Below, piece after piece: positions 1-6,722 of a stretch of 11,730 nt of DNA (within the stretch, counting starts at the first letter, position 1; each line of letters opens with the position of its first letter). Where the stretch lies: assembly GCA_937886445.1 (NCBI GenBank), contig CALGBY010000047.1, positions 1 to 11,730 on the forward strand. Reading direction: 5' to 3'. Both the position numbers and the translations under genes were made by a program. The DNA is from an uncultured Clostridia bacterium. Its GTDB lineage: Bacteria; Bacillota; Clostridia; Christensenellales; Aristaeellaceae. A model generated the notes under the pieces. The model did no database searches and had not been told where the DNA came from. It was given only the letters and a program-made list of their open reading frames with translations.

Positions 1-98
1 ATGACACGCTGATTGTCCACAAGGACACCGGGGAAACCGTACCTGCCGGACTGGTCGAAATCGTAGAGCGCGAACCTGAATTTGTGGTGGAGGTGTGA
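1..98 (+). CDS. C-terminal end of an unknown phage protein (partial)
   Basis: An open frame runs in from the left edge (first full codon at position 3) and ends at TGA 96-98. The visible tail of about 31 residues begins DTLIVHKDTGETVPAG and ends in an acidic, Val-rich stretch. It is too short to assign to a family. Only one base separates the stop from the ATG of the next gene, so the two are probably co-transcribed and translationally coupled. The ribosome binding site of the next gene lies inside these last codons. No function is proposed. Confidence 0.6.
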   Translation, partial: DTLIVHKDTGETVPAGLVEIVEREPEFVVEV

Positions 99-99
99 C

Positions 100-750
100 A
101 TGGGACTTCCCGTTTTGATTATTGGTGAATCTGGGTCTGGGAAAAGCACTAGCATGCGGAATTTTCAGCCCGGAGAGCTTGGCATCATCAATGTGTCGCG
201 CAAGCCGCTGCCGTTCCGTACATCGCTGAAATGCGTTAATACGGATAATTACATGCAGATCGACGACACGATCACAAAGGCAAAAGCGAAGAGCCTTGTG
301 ATAGACGATGCGCAATACCTGATGGCAAACGAATTCATGCGCAATGCGAAGGTCAATGGCTATCAGAAATTCACGGACATTGCGCTGAACTTCTGGACGC
401 TGGTTCAAACCGTAGTGAACGATTTGCCCGATCAGAAAATTGTATATTTCATGGCGCACACTGAACGCGATGCAAGCGGAAACGAAAAAATGAAAACCAT
501 CGGCAAAATGCTTGATGAGAAAATTACGATAGAAGGTTTGTTTACCATCGTCATGAAAACCGTGGTTCAGGACGGACGCTATATGTTTTCAACGCAAACG
601 AACGGACAGGACACCGTAAAAACGCCAATGGGCATGTTTGACCAGCCGCTGATTGACAACGATTTGCGCATGGTAGATATGACAATCCGCGAATATTACG
701 GCCTGCCAAAAAACATAAATCAGGAGGAAAACAAGGATGAAAATGCCTAA
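100..750 (+). CDS. Sak4-like / AAA_24 phage ATPase (RecA-fold nucleotide-binding protein)
   Basis: Predicted 216-aa cytoplasmic P-loop ATPase. A Walker A motif, GESGSGKST, sits at residues 9-17 almost at the N-terminus, and a Walker B-like LVIDD at residues 66-70 is followed by AQYLM. This compact layout is typical of the phage AAA_24/Sak4 group of single-strand annealing recombinases, which are usually encoded next to a phage SSB, as here. Family knowledge suggests a role in homologous recombination or replication of phage DNA; the exact activity is inferred. The frame is open upstream to a TTG at 82, but ATG 100 is preferred because a GGAGGT-type ribosome binding site lies 5-7 bases before it and it starts one base after the previous stop. 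The 3' end overlaps the SSB-like gene by 14 nt. A generic phage ATPase that is not a recombinase remains possible. Confidence 0.8.
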   Translation: MGLPVLIIGESGSGKSTSMRNFQPGELGIINVSRKPLPFRTSLKCVNTDNYMQIDDTITKAKAKSLVIDDAQYLMANEFMRNAKVNGYQKFTDIALNFWTLVQTVVNDLPDQKIVYFMAHTERDASGNEKMKTIGKMLDEKITIEGLFTIVMKTVVQDGRYMFSTQTNGQDTVKTPMGMFDQPLIDNDLRMVDMTIREYYGLPKNINQEENKDENA

Positions 751-1330
751 CGGATACAGCGAAGTGCAGGCGCGCACCGGCGCGCGGGAACAGCTGCCTG
801 CGGGTGGGTACGTGTGCCGGATTTGCGGCGCAATGGAAGAAACGAACAACGGGTATTGGCAATTGGTGATCGCGTTCGATGTGCACGAAGGAGACAAGGC
901 CGGCATATTCGATCGCCGATACAAGGATGATATGCAGGCCAACAAGGATGCAAAATGGCCTGCCGCGGGTACGCACCGCGTTTTCGTGATGGACTATAAC
1001 AACAGGGATCAATGCTCGCCGGAGTTCAAGGGATTAATTACATCTGTGGAAGAAAGCAATCCGGGCTTCGTTATGCAGTGGGGAGAAGGAACGGAACGAA
1101 CACTGATTGGCAAGCTGATCGGAATCGTGTTCCGCGAAGAGGAATTCATGTTGCAGGACGGTTCCGGGATCGGCGTTACCACAAAGCCCATGTATGCATG
1201 CAGCGTGGAGCGTATCCGCGATGGTGTCAAAATCCCGAAGCGCAAGCTGATATCAGGCACAGGACAAGCCAGGGCAACGCAACAACCACCGGAGCCGCCT
1301 GCGTTTACGGATGAAGAATGCCCGTTCTGA
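737..1330 (+). CDS. DUF669-like phage single-stranded DNA-binding protein
   Basis: Predicted 197-aa protein that resembles the DUF669 family of phage SSB-like proteins. The N-terminal half has a YVCRICGAMEE segment (C27, C30) followed by beta-rich sequence with WQLVIAFDV, as expected of an OB-like fold. The C-terminus is a Pro-rich linker ending in the acidic tip DEECPF (192-197), which matches the acidic protein-interaction tails ending in Phe of bacterial and phage SSBs. Family knowledge suggests it coats ssDNA and recruits replication partners. An AGGAGG site at 722-727 precedes ATG 737; an in-frame ATG at 743 is a less well spaced alternative. The gene overlaps the Sak4-like gene by 14 nt and the zinc-finger gene by 13 nt, so the three are probably translated in a coupled way. 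The assignment rests on pattern recognition and context, not on a search. Confidence 0.68.
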   Translation: MKMPNGYSEVQARTGAREQLPAGGYVCRICGAMEETNNGYWQLVIAFDVHEGDKAGIFDRRYKDDMQANKDAKWPAAGTHRVFVMDYNNRDQCSPEFKGLITSVEESNPGFVMQWGEGTERTLIGKLIGIVFREEEFMLQDGSGIGVTTKPMYACSVERIRDGVKIPKRKLISGTGQARATQQPPEPPAFTDEECPF

Positions 1331-1830
1331 TTAACTATGCCGCGATTAAGGCTGCGGTGCCAATGGAGCGCGTGCTATTGGCCTACGGCATCCGCGTGGA
1401 ACGCGGTAAGGCAATATGTCCATTCCACGCGGATAAGCGACCGAGCATGAAGGTATATGCGGACGGATACTACTGCTTTGCGTGCGGCAACGGCGGCGAC
1501 GCGATCAAGTTCGTTGCGCGGATGGAAGGTCTGCAAAACCACGAAGCGGCGGCGCGCGTGGCGGAGATTGGCGGCCTTGCCTTGGCAGAATCTGACTACA
1601 GGGGGCGCGAGCGGGCGCGCAGGATAGCGGCAGCACGGCGTGCGGCAGAACGGCGCAAAGGGCAAATGCAGGCAGAATACAGATCGCTGTGCGATGATCG
1701 CCACAAGCTGTTGCGCGAAGTGGAGTTCGGCATACCGCTGTCGGAGGAATGGTGCGCGGCGGTGCGCAGGCTTGAAAGGGTTGAGGTGGAGCTGGATGGA
1801 TTATTTGAATGGATCGCCGCAAGTGACTAA
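1318..1830 (+). CDS. CHC2-type zinc-finger primase-like protein, lacking a TOPRIM domain
   Basis: Predicted 170-aa protein. Residues 34-66 carry a clear CHC2 zinc finger: C34-x2-H37, then KRPSMKVYADGYYCFACGNGGDAIKFV with C53-x2-C56. This is the DNA-binding finger found at the N-terminus of DnaG primases. The rest (about residues 95-170) is highly charged and Arg/Glu/Ala-rich, likely a long helix or coiled coil. No TOPRIM motif is visible, so the protein has the template-recognition finger but no recognisable catalytic primase core. It overlaps the SSB-like gene by 13 nt and the DUF927 helicase by 35 nt. It probably works with that helicase as a split primase-helicase. ATG 1318 is the only start that keeps the finger's usual N-terminal helix. 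It could instead be a regulator of priming; the zinc finger itself is secure. Confidence 0.85.
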   Translation: MPVLINYAAIKAAVPMERVLLAYGIRVERGKAICPFHADKRPSMKVYADGYYCFACGNGGDAIKFVARMEGLQNHEAAARVAEIGGLALAESDYRGRERARRIAAARRAAERRKGQMQAEYRSLCDDRHKLLREVEFGIPLSEEWCAAVRRLERVEVELDGLFEWIAASD

Positions 1831-3595
1831 CTATTTTTCGGACGAGCCGTACAAAGAGATATATGACTTGCGCGGCGATGCATTCAAGCATCGCGTAGCA
1901 CTGGAACAGGCTGCGGCAGAAGCTGCGGCGCGCGGGTTCAAGACATTCAAGGCGATGTACAGGGCGTACGAAGCGCGGCAGAAAGGCCAGAGCGCCATAT
2001 CATATGGTGGGAATACGTCCGAATTCGAGGGGCAGCCAATGGAGCTGGAGACCGGGCAATGGAAGGCAGACGATGCCGCAATAACGCGGAATACGTCTGT
2101 GGGCGAAGAAATAGCATGCGTGCACCCGATCATGCCCGTGAAACGGTTGATTAACGTGGACACAGGCGTTGAAAAACTGGAAATCGCATTCAGGCGCGGT
2201 GCTGCGTGGCGGCGGATAACAGTAGACAGGCAAACAATTGCCAGCGCAAACAAAATTGTATCGCTGTCGGATAGCGGTATCGCTGTCACATCCGAAACGG
2301 CAAAGGCGCTCGTGCGATACTTGCATGACGTGGAAAACATGAACTATGACGCATTGCCGGAAATGCCGTCCGTCGGGCGGCTTGGGAACATACCGGGACA
2401 TGGATTTTCACCATACGTTGATGGATTGGTGTTTGACGGTGACGCGGCATTTCGGGATGTATTCCGTGCCGTATGCGCAAAGGGGGATTTTTCGGAATGG
2501 GTAAAAATCACGGCCCAGATGCGGAGCTATTCATTGGCCGCAAAAATCGTGATTGCAGCATCGTTTGCGTCCGCGCTGGTGGAACCGTTTGGCCTGCTGC
2601 CGTTCTTCATACACCTGTGGGGCACGACATCCGGCACGGGGAAGACTGTTGCGCTGATGGCCGCGGCAAGCGTGTGGGCGGATCCTGCAATGGGGCGCTA
2701 TATCAAAACGTTCGACAGCACTGGCGTTGGGTACGAATTCTATGCTGGTTTCCTGAATTCGCTGCCGATGATCATTGATGAATTGCAGCTTGCGCGTGAC
2801 GAACGCGGAAACACGAAATTTAATGTGTATAAACTGGCCGAGGGCGTTGGCCGTCTGCGCGGGAATCGGGCGCGCGGTATCGACCAGACGCTGACATGGC
2901 GCAACTGCATCATTACATCAGGTGAAACGCCGTTGACACAGGACAATGCGGGTGCGGGCGCGCTGAACAGGATTATTGACATCGAATGCAACGATGAAAC
3001 GCAGAAGATCGTTGAAAACGGCCGCGCAGTCGCCGGGATACTGCGGCAGAATTACGGGCATGCAGGGCGTGAATTCATAAAGCGGCTTACGCCGGATGCG
3101 ATCCGGGATGCAAAAACGGGATATGACGCGGTGTTTGCGGCACTGTCCGCAGATGATGCAACGGACAAACAGGCATTGTCTGCGGCGATCATCATAACGG
3201 CGGACCGGCTGATCTCAAAATGGTTCTTTCACGATCAGCCAGTCACACCGGATGACATGATCGGATTTTTGCAAACCAATGCATCTGTGGACATCAACGA
3301 ACGGGCATACGCATTTATGTGTGATTGGGTTGCACAGAACGCGAACCGAATGGGCAAAGATGCGCAGCAGGATGTATACGGCCTGATCGAAGATGACAAG
3401 GCATATATCATCCGCAGCGTGTTCAACCGGGTGGTATCTGCGGAAGGATATTCGCCGAAGGGGTTCCTAGGGTGGATGAAACGCAAAGGGCTGATTGACA
3501 CAAGGGGGCGCGCATTTACCGTTGGTAAACGCATTGGAAACGTGCTTGCGGAATGCGTTTGCATGCACACCAAGGTTGAAGACCTGCCGTTTTGA
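1796..3595 (+). CDS. DUF927-family phage helicase (P-loop ATPase)
   Basis: Predicted 599-aa replicative helicase-like protein. Residues 1-100 are variable and Ala/Glu-rich; about 105-260 form a DUF927-type region. Walker A (GTTSGTGKT, 276-284) lies in FFIHLWGTTSGTGKTVALMA and Walker B (MIIDE) at 325-329. A later CIITSGETPL segment and an ALNRIIDIE segment are typical of this group. Family knowledge places DUF927 proteins with phage and plasmid primases or helicases. The frame is open back to 1640, but ATG 1796 was chosen because a GAGGTGGAG sequence lies just upstream; GTG 1823 is a weaker in-frame alternative. The 35-nt overlap with the CHC2 gene suggests coupling. The stop is followed immediately by the repeat-rich intergenic region at 3596. 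Helicase activity is inferred from family and motifs. Confidence 0.85.
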   Translation: MDYLNGSPQVTNYFSDEPYKEIYDLRGDAFKHRVALEQAAAEAAARGFKTFKAMYRAYEARQKGQSAISYGGNTSEFEGQPMELETGQWKADDAAITRNTSVGEEIACVHPIMPVKRLINVDTGVEKLEIAFRRGAAWRRITVDRQTIASANKIVSLSDSGIAVTSETAKALVRYLHDVENMNYDALPEMPSVGRLGNIPGHGFSPYVDGLVFDGDAAFRDVFRAVCAKGDFSEWVKITAQMRSYSLAAKIVIAASFASALVEPFGLLPFFIHLWGTTSGTGKTVALMAAASVWADPAMGRYIKTFDSTGVGYEFYAGFLNSLPMIIDELQLARDERGNTKFNVYKLAEGVGRLRGNRARGIDQTLTWRNCIITSGETPLTQDNAGAGALNRIIDIECNDETQKIVENGRAVAGILRQNYGHAGREFIKRLTPDAIRDAKTGYDAVFAALSADDATDKQALSAAIIITADRLISKWFFHDQPVTPDDMIGFLQTNASVDINERAYAFMCDWVAQNANRMGKDAQQDVYGLIEDDKAYIIRSVFNRVVSAEGYSPKGFLGWMKRKGLIDTRGRAFTVGKRIGNVLAECVCMHTKVEDLPF

Positions 3596-3620
3596 TGTGG
3601 AACTGTGGAACATGTGGAAC
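3596..3620 (+). repeat. Three tandem TGTGGAAC direct repeats
   Basis: Exact copies lie at 3596-3603, 3604-3611 and 3613-3620. The first begins on the base after the DUF927 stop codon. The spacing is 8 then 9 nt, which is shorter than one helical turn. These could be iterons bound by a phage replication protein; that function is inferred. Confidence 0.9.
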
Positions 3621-3632
3621 CAAAACATAACA

Positions 3633-3652
3633 TGTGTGTTACGAGACACACA
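3633..3652. repeat. Central 7-bp hairpin, TGTGTGT / ACACACA
   Basis: The arms at 3633-3639 and 3646-3652 pair perfectly around a 6-nt loop (TACGAG). The stem is not GC-rich and no T-run follows, so this does not look like an intrinsic terminator. It sits between the two arms of the larger inverted repeat and may be part of the same origin or operator structure. Confidence 0.6.
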
Positions 3653-3747
3653 CAGTGTACTATGTGTATTCGCTATATAGACATTCGTGAAAATTGTTCC
3701 ACAGTTCCACACGCACCCAAAAACGCGCTAAACACCTAGAAAAAATG

Positions 3748-3778
3748 CGTGGAACATTATGTTACACAATGTACCACG
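3748..3778. promoter_or_regulatory. Imperfect 11-bp inverted repeat before the 3804 gene: candidate operator
   Basis: CGTGGAACATT (3748-3758) pairs with AATGTACCACG (3768-3778) at 10 of 11 positions around a 9-nt loop. The left arm contains a one-mismatch copy of the TGTGGAAC unit. It ends 12 bases before the GGAGGT ribosome binding site (3791-3796) of the next gene, so it could bind a repressor or fold in the 5' leader RNA. Its regulatory role is inferred from position and symmetry only. Confidence 0.5.
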
Positions 3779-3803
3779 TGTTCCGCACATGGAGGTAAGA
3801 ATC

Positions 3804-4016
3804 ATGAACGATATGGAGATTAAGAGCGCACTGGCGCGCAAGGGATACAAGGTGCATCCGTACAGATTGGATGCGATTGCTAAGGCAGCTAGTAAGATCG
3901 TTACGGTTCTGTGTACAAACGCAACGTTGATCGCGTACGAGGATGCGATCATGGCGTTGGATATAGCGCGCGGCATTATAGAAAAAGGGGCGATAAACGA
4001 TGCAGATAACGCTTAG
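3804..4016 (+). CDS. Small unknown phage protein (70 aa)
   Basis: Predicted 70-aa protein of unknown function. ATG 3804 was chosen because GGAGGT (3791-3796) lies 7 bases upstream, although the frame is open further up. The sequence is mostly helical in character (MEIKSALARKGYKVHPYRLD, then AIAKAASKIVTVLC), with no Cys motif pair, signal peptide or convincing membrane segment. It is the first gene after the repeat-rich intergenic region and overlaps the DEAH helicase gene by 17 nt, so it belongs to the second replication operon. Being next to a candidate origin or operator, it could be a DNA-binding or replication accessory protein, but nothing in the sequence shows this. Confidence 0.7.
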   Translation: MNDMEIKSALARKGYKVHPYRLDAIAKAASKIVTVLCTNATLIAYEDAIMALDIARGIIEKGAINDADNA

Positions 4017-5520
4017 ACCGTATCAACAGGATTGTATAGATGCAATCCCGGAGCGCGGAAGTTATCTGGTGCACATGGCAACGGGGTTGGGTAAAACGGT
4101 CGCCTTCTCTCGTATCCCGCGCAAAGGGCGCATGCTGATTCTGTCGCACCGCGAGGAACTTGTCAGGCAGCCATTGAAGTATTTCGACTGCACGACAGGA
4201 GTAGAGATGGCAGCGTCGAGCGCACCGGCGAATGCAGAGGTTGTTAGCGCGTCCGTACAGACCATTGCACGCAGACTTGGCCGATATGCGCCGGATGATT
4301 TCGATACCATTATCACGGACGAAGCGCATCACGCCGCAGCGCGAACGTACAGGACAATCTACGACCATTTCCGTCCGCGCCTACATGTTGGATTCACCGC
4401 CACGCCGAATCGCGGCGATAAAGCAAGGCTGGATAATGTATTTTCCGAAATCGTTTTCTCCCGCGATTTACGATGGGGAATCGAACAGGGGTATCTGTCG
4501 GATATCCTGTGCAGACGGGTGAACATCGGCTACAACCTGACCGGGATCCGCACGCGCAACGGAGATTACGCGCCGGGCGAGCTGGAAAAGGCGATGGACG
4601 GCACGGCAGACGCTATCGCAGAAGCGTACCGCGACTTGGCAACGGGTGCAACGCTGATTTTCGCAGTCAGCGTGAAGCATGCGAATGACATTGCGGCGAA
4701 GATTCCGGGTTCGGTTGTTGTTACGGGCGAAACGAAGGACCGTGCAGAGATCGTGCAACAGTTCACCGATGGTCAAATATCGTGCCTGATTAATTGTATG
4801 GTGTTCACGGAGGGAACAGATATTCCACGCGTTGAGACGGTAATCATAGCGCGGCCAACGCAATCCGAAGCGTTATACGCGCAAATGGTAGGCCGCGGGC
4901 TTCGGTTATATCCGGGGAAAGAACGATTAAACCTGATTGATTGCGTTGGGGTGTCCGGAAAATCATCGCTGTGTACAGCGCCGTCACTACTTGGAATCGA
5001 CATGGACGCGGTGCCGGCACGCAAGGCGGAGGATGTGCAAGGTATGCTGTTCGATCTTCCGATGCTTGCAGCTGCGGCAACGGATTGCCCTGAAAGCTGG
5101 ATACGCAACGTTGAGATCGTAAACCTGTGGGCAAAAGGGCAGCAGTATAACACGCACGATGTTGCATGGTTCAAAATGCCGGACGGATCGCTCGTGTTAT
5201 CGCTGCCTGATCGGAAGATGGTAATTCCGCCGCAGGACGATCTTGGCCGCACGCGAACGGCATCCGGGGAAACCGTACCGATGCAAACAGCACTGGATAT
5301 GGCATACCGATGGCTATGCAATAACGCATCTGATGCACGTCAGCTGTGGGACAACAACGCGATCAAGCGTTGGGGGCGTGCGCCTGCGTCCGAGAAACAG
5401 ATCAACCTTGTGCGCAGGATGTGTAAGGATGACACGCTGGACTACGATAGCTTGACAAAAGGGCAAGCCAGTATGATATTAAACCGCCTGATTGGCGGAG
5501 GAAGGACAAAAAGCGCATGA
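4000..5520 (+). CDS. SF2 DEAH-box helicase
   Basis: Predicted 506-aa superfamily 2 helicase. An N-terminal Q-like segment (LRPYQQDCIDAI, about 5-16) is followed by motif I ATGLGKT (27-33), motif II DEAH (107-110) in IITDEAHHAA, and motif III TAT (133-135). The second RecA domain has motif V FTEGTDIP (269-276) and motif VI QMVGRGLR (295-302). All core motifs look intact. The C-terminal 180 residues form an extra region ending in a SEKQINLVRRM...LTKGQASMILNRL segment that is common in phage DEAD/DEAH helicases. It would use ATP to translocate on or unwind phage DNA during replication or recombination. An AAGGGG ribosome binding site (3985-3990) precedes ATG 4000. Its stop overlaps the VRR-NUC start in ATGA, so helicase and nuclease are probably made in matched amounts. 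Confidence 0.9.
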   Translation: MQITLRPYQQDCIDAIPERGSYLVHMATGLGKTVAFSRIPRKGRMLILSHREELVRQPLKYFDCTTGVEMAASSAPANAEVVSASVQTIARRLGRYAPDDFDTIITDEAHHAAARTYRTIYDHFRPRLHVGFTATPNRGDKARLDNVFSEIVFSRDLRWGIEQGYLSDILCRRVNIGYNLTGIRTRNGDYAPGELEKAMDGTADAIAEAYRDLATGATLIFAVSVKHANDIAAKIPGSVVVTGETKDRAEIVQQFTDGQISCLINCMVFTEGTDIPRVETVIIARPTQSEALYAQMVGRGLRLYPGKERLNLIDCVGVSGKSSLCTAPSLLGIDMDAVPARKAEDVQGMLFDLPMLAAAATDCPESWIRNVEIVNLWAKGQQYNTHDVAWFKMPDGSLVLSLPDRKMVIPPQDDLGRTRTASGETVPMQTALDMAYRWLCNNASDARQLWDNNAIKRWGRAPASEKQINLVRRMCKDDTLDYDSLTKGQASMILNRLIGGGRTKSA

Positions 5521-5891
5521 CGCTGGAGGACAGGGAGCAAATCGCAGTAATGGAATGGTCTATCGCAGTGCGGCAGAAGTACCCGGAATTGAAATTGCTG
5601 CATCACATTGCGAACGAGCGCAAATGCAGCCCGGCAGAGGGCGCGATGATGAAGCGCAAGGGTGTGAAACGCGGTGTCCCGGATTTATGTCTGCCGGTGC
5701 CACGGGGCGGATACCACGGGCTGTACATCGAACTGAAAGCACCGGGCGGGCGCGTGTCAGAAGATCAACGATGGTGGATCCGTGAACTTGGCGCACAGAA
5801 ATATGCCGCGGTCACATGCACGGGATGGCGCGCTGCTGCGGACGTGATCGAAAAATACCTGGAATCGGAGGAATACCATGTGGATGGATGA
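5517..5891 (+). CDS. VRR-NUC domain nuclease
   Basis: Predicted 124-aa protein that is a single VRR-NUC domain (PD-(D/E)XK fold). A GVPDL segment carries D56, and YIELKAPGGRVSEDQRWW gives the E72-x-K74 core with Q84 after it. This matches the catalytic pattern of stand-alone phage VRR-NUC proteins, which act on branched or flap DNA. The length is typical of the single-domain form. Its start overlaps the DEAH helicase stop (ATGA, 5517-5520), after a GGAGGAAGG ribosome binding site. The next gene overlaps it by 14 nt. A helicase and structure-specific nuclease pair suggests processing of replication or recombination intermediates; the substrate is inferred from the family. Confidence 0.9.
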   Translation: MTLEDREQIAVMEWSIAVRQKYPELKLLHHIANERKCSPAEGAMMKRKGVKRGVPDLCLPVPRGGYHGLYIELKAPGGRVSEDQRWWIRELGAQKYAAVTCTGWRAAADVIEKYLESEEYHVDG

Positions 5892-6351
5892 CTTACGCAG
5901 GAACATGGATCGCAAGGCGAAGGCAGACGCACTGCCGGATGAAATCAGGAAGGCGCACCGTGAGCAGTACAGGAATGTGTGCCGGGATGCGGTAAAGGCT
6001 TGCATTATCGGCATAGCGGAAACCATGACCGGAAAGCCACAAGACAAGAATGTGCAGCTATCCGAGTGCGCAGGACAGATCGTAGACGAGTTTGAACGTG
6101 GCATGCCGAACGGTGTAATTGTCAGAATCGGAGATGCGTGCGCCGCAGCACAAGACGGCGCGAATCGTGCAGGGTGTACGAATACGGACGAGGATACGCC
6201 GTTTGACGATGCTGGTGATAATGATCAATTGCAGGCGAAGTATATTGCGATCGCAAGTGCGTGCGATGCATACACGGCTGCATTTGCAAATAATTGTGAG
6301 GATTTTGCGGCGCTAGAAATGGCGCGAGTGAAGCTGAAATTGGAGGTGTAA
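5878..6351 (+). CDS. Unknown phage protein (157 aa)
   Basis: Predicted 157-aa soluble protein that I do not recognise. The N-terminal 45 residues are strongly charged and helical (start MWMDDLRRNMDRKAKADALP). The middle contains an acidic, disordered-looking stretch (TNTDEDTPFDDAGDNDQ, about 101-117), and the C-terminus is an Ala-rich helix. Cysteines are scattered without a clear zinc motif. ATG 5878 follows a GGAGGAAT ribosome binding site and overlaps the VRR-NUC gene by 14 nt. The stop comes three bases before the TTG start of the MazG-like gene, whose ribosome binding site lies in the last codons here. Its role cannot be inferred beyond membership of the early operon. Confidence 0.75.
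   Translation: MWMDDLRRNMDRKAKADALPDEIRKAHREQYRNVCRDAVKACIIGIAETMTGKPQDKNVQLSECAGQIVDEFERGMPNGVIVRIGDACAAAQDGANRAGCTNTDEDTPFDDAGDNDQLQAKYIAIASACDAYTAAFANNCEDFAALEMARVKLKLEV
6342..6347 (+). promoter_or_regulatory. Ribosome binding site that decides a TTG start
   Basis: GGAGGT lies 7 bases upstream of TTG 6355. No ATG occurs early enough in the downstream frame to keep the conserved N-terminal helix of the MazG-like protein, so this site supports the rare TTG start. Confidence 0.7.
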
Positions 6352-6354
6352 ACG

Positions 6355-6720
6355 TTGTTAAACGAGCTGTCTAAGGAAATCAATGATAACGCTGTAAGTC
6401 ATGGATGGTGGGACGAGCCGCGCAATCTGCTTGAAATTGCCGCCTTGTGCCATTCAGAGCTGTCGGAAGCGGTAGAGGAATACCGTGCGGGAAGGCCGAT
6501 GGCGTATGTCAACAAGTTCGATGGTAAAACGGTATACTATGAATCCAACATGGAATCATGGGGTGGTAGAAAGCCGGAAGGGATCGCAGTTGAAATGGCA
6601 GATTGCCTTATTCGCATTCTTGACTGGTTCGGGCATGAGGGTTTGGACGCTGATGCGATCGTCCGTGAGAAGATGGAATACAACCGCACAAGGCCGTACA
6701 AGCATGGAAAGAGGTGCTAG
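6355..6720 (+). CDS. MazG-like nucleotide pyrophosphohydrolase
   Basis: Predicted 121-aa protein of the all-alpha NTP pyrophosphohydrolase type. The metal-binding pattern is visible: HSELSEAVEEYR gives E35-x2-E38 with the following EE pair, and EMADCLIRILDW gives E80-x2-D83. Family members hydrolyse NTPs or dNTPs to monophosphate and pyrophosphate; phage copies are thought to affect nucleotide pools or alarmone levels. The exact substrate is not visible here. The start is TTG 6355 with GGAGGT upstream; the first in-frame ATG lies about 49 codons in and would remove the first EXXE helix. It is followed after two bases by the methyltransferase ATG. About 40 residues (45-75) separate the two motif helices and form an insertion typical of phage versions. 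Confidence 0.78.
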   Translation: MLNELSKEINDNAVSHGWWDEPRNLLEIAALCHSELSEAVEEYRAGRPMAYVNKFDGKTVYYESNMESWGGRKPEGIAVEMADCLIRILDWFGHEGLDADAIVREKMEYNRTRPYKHGKRC

Positions 6721-6722
6721 CG

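Larger units (their letters stand above)
3596..3711. repeat. Perfect 16-bp inverted repeat with widely separated arms
   Basis: The left arm TGTGGAACTGTGGAAC (3596-3611) is exactly the reverse complement of the right arm GTTCCACAGTTCCACA (3696-3711). The arms are separated by 84 bp that include a smaller hairpin. Each arm is two copies of the same 8-mer, so the palindrome arises from repeat units placed in opposite orientations. It could form a cruciform or serve as paired protein-binding sites. Confidence 0.9.
3596..3803. other. Repeat-rich intergenic region: candidate phage replication origin or operator
   Basis: This 208-bp stretch between two replication genes is the only sizeable non-coding gap. 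It contains exact TGTGGAAC units at 3596, 3604 and 3613, exact reverse units GTTCCACA at 3696 and 3704, and one-mismatch copies at 3748 (CGTGGAAC) and 3780 (GTTCCGCA). It also holds two hairpins and a fairly AT-rich middle (3621-3695). Iteron clusters with an AT-rich core beside helicase genes are typical of origins, but a repressor-type operator for the downstream operon would look similar. I see no convincing promoter: TATATA at 3674-3679 lacks a matching -35 box. No ORF with a ribosome binding site fits here. Confidence 0.5.

Noticed and set aside
82..99. Upstream TTG start for the Sak4-like ATPase
   Set aside because: It would place the ribosome binding site inside the gene; ATG 100 is correctly spaced and next to the previous stop.
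1313..1330. The GAAGAATGCCCGTTC end of the SSB-like gene as a third copy of the 23-bp repeat
   Set aside because: The similarity covers only about a dozen bases coding E-E-C-P and is explained by the acidic tail; the rest does not match.
1640..1830. Programmed frameshift fusing the CHC2 protein to the DUF927 helicase
   Set aside because: The helicase frame is +1 relative to the finger gene, no slippery heptamer is visible, and ATG 1796 with an upstream GAGGTGGAG gives a normal start.
3633..3652. Intrinsic terminator after the DUF927 gene
   Set aside because: The stem alternates T and G against A and C, is not GC-rich, and has no following T-run.
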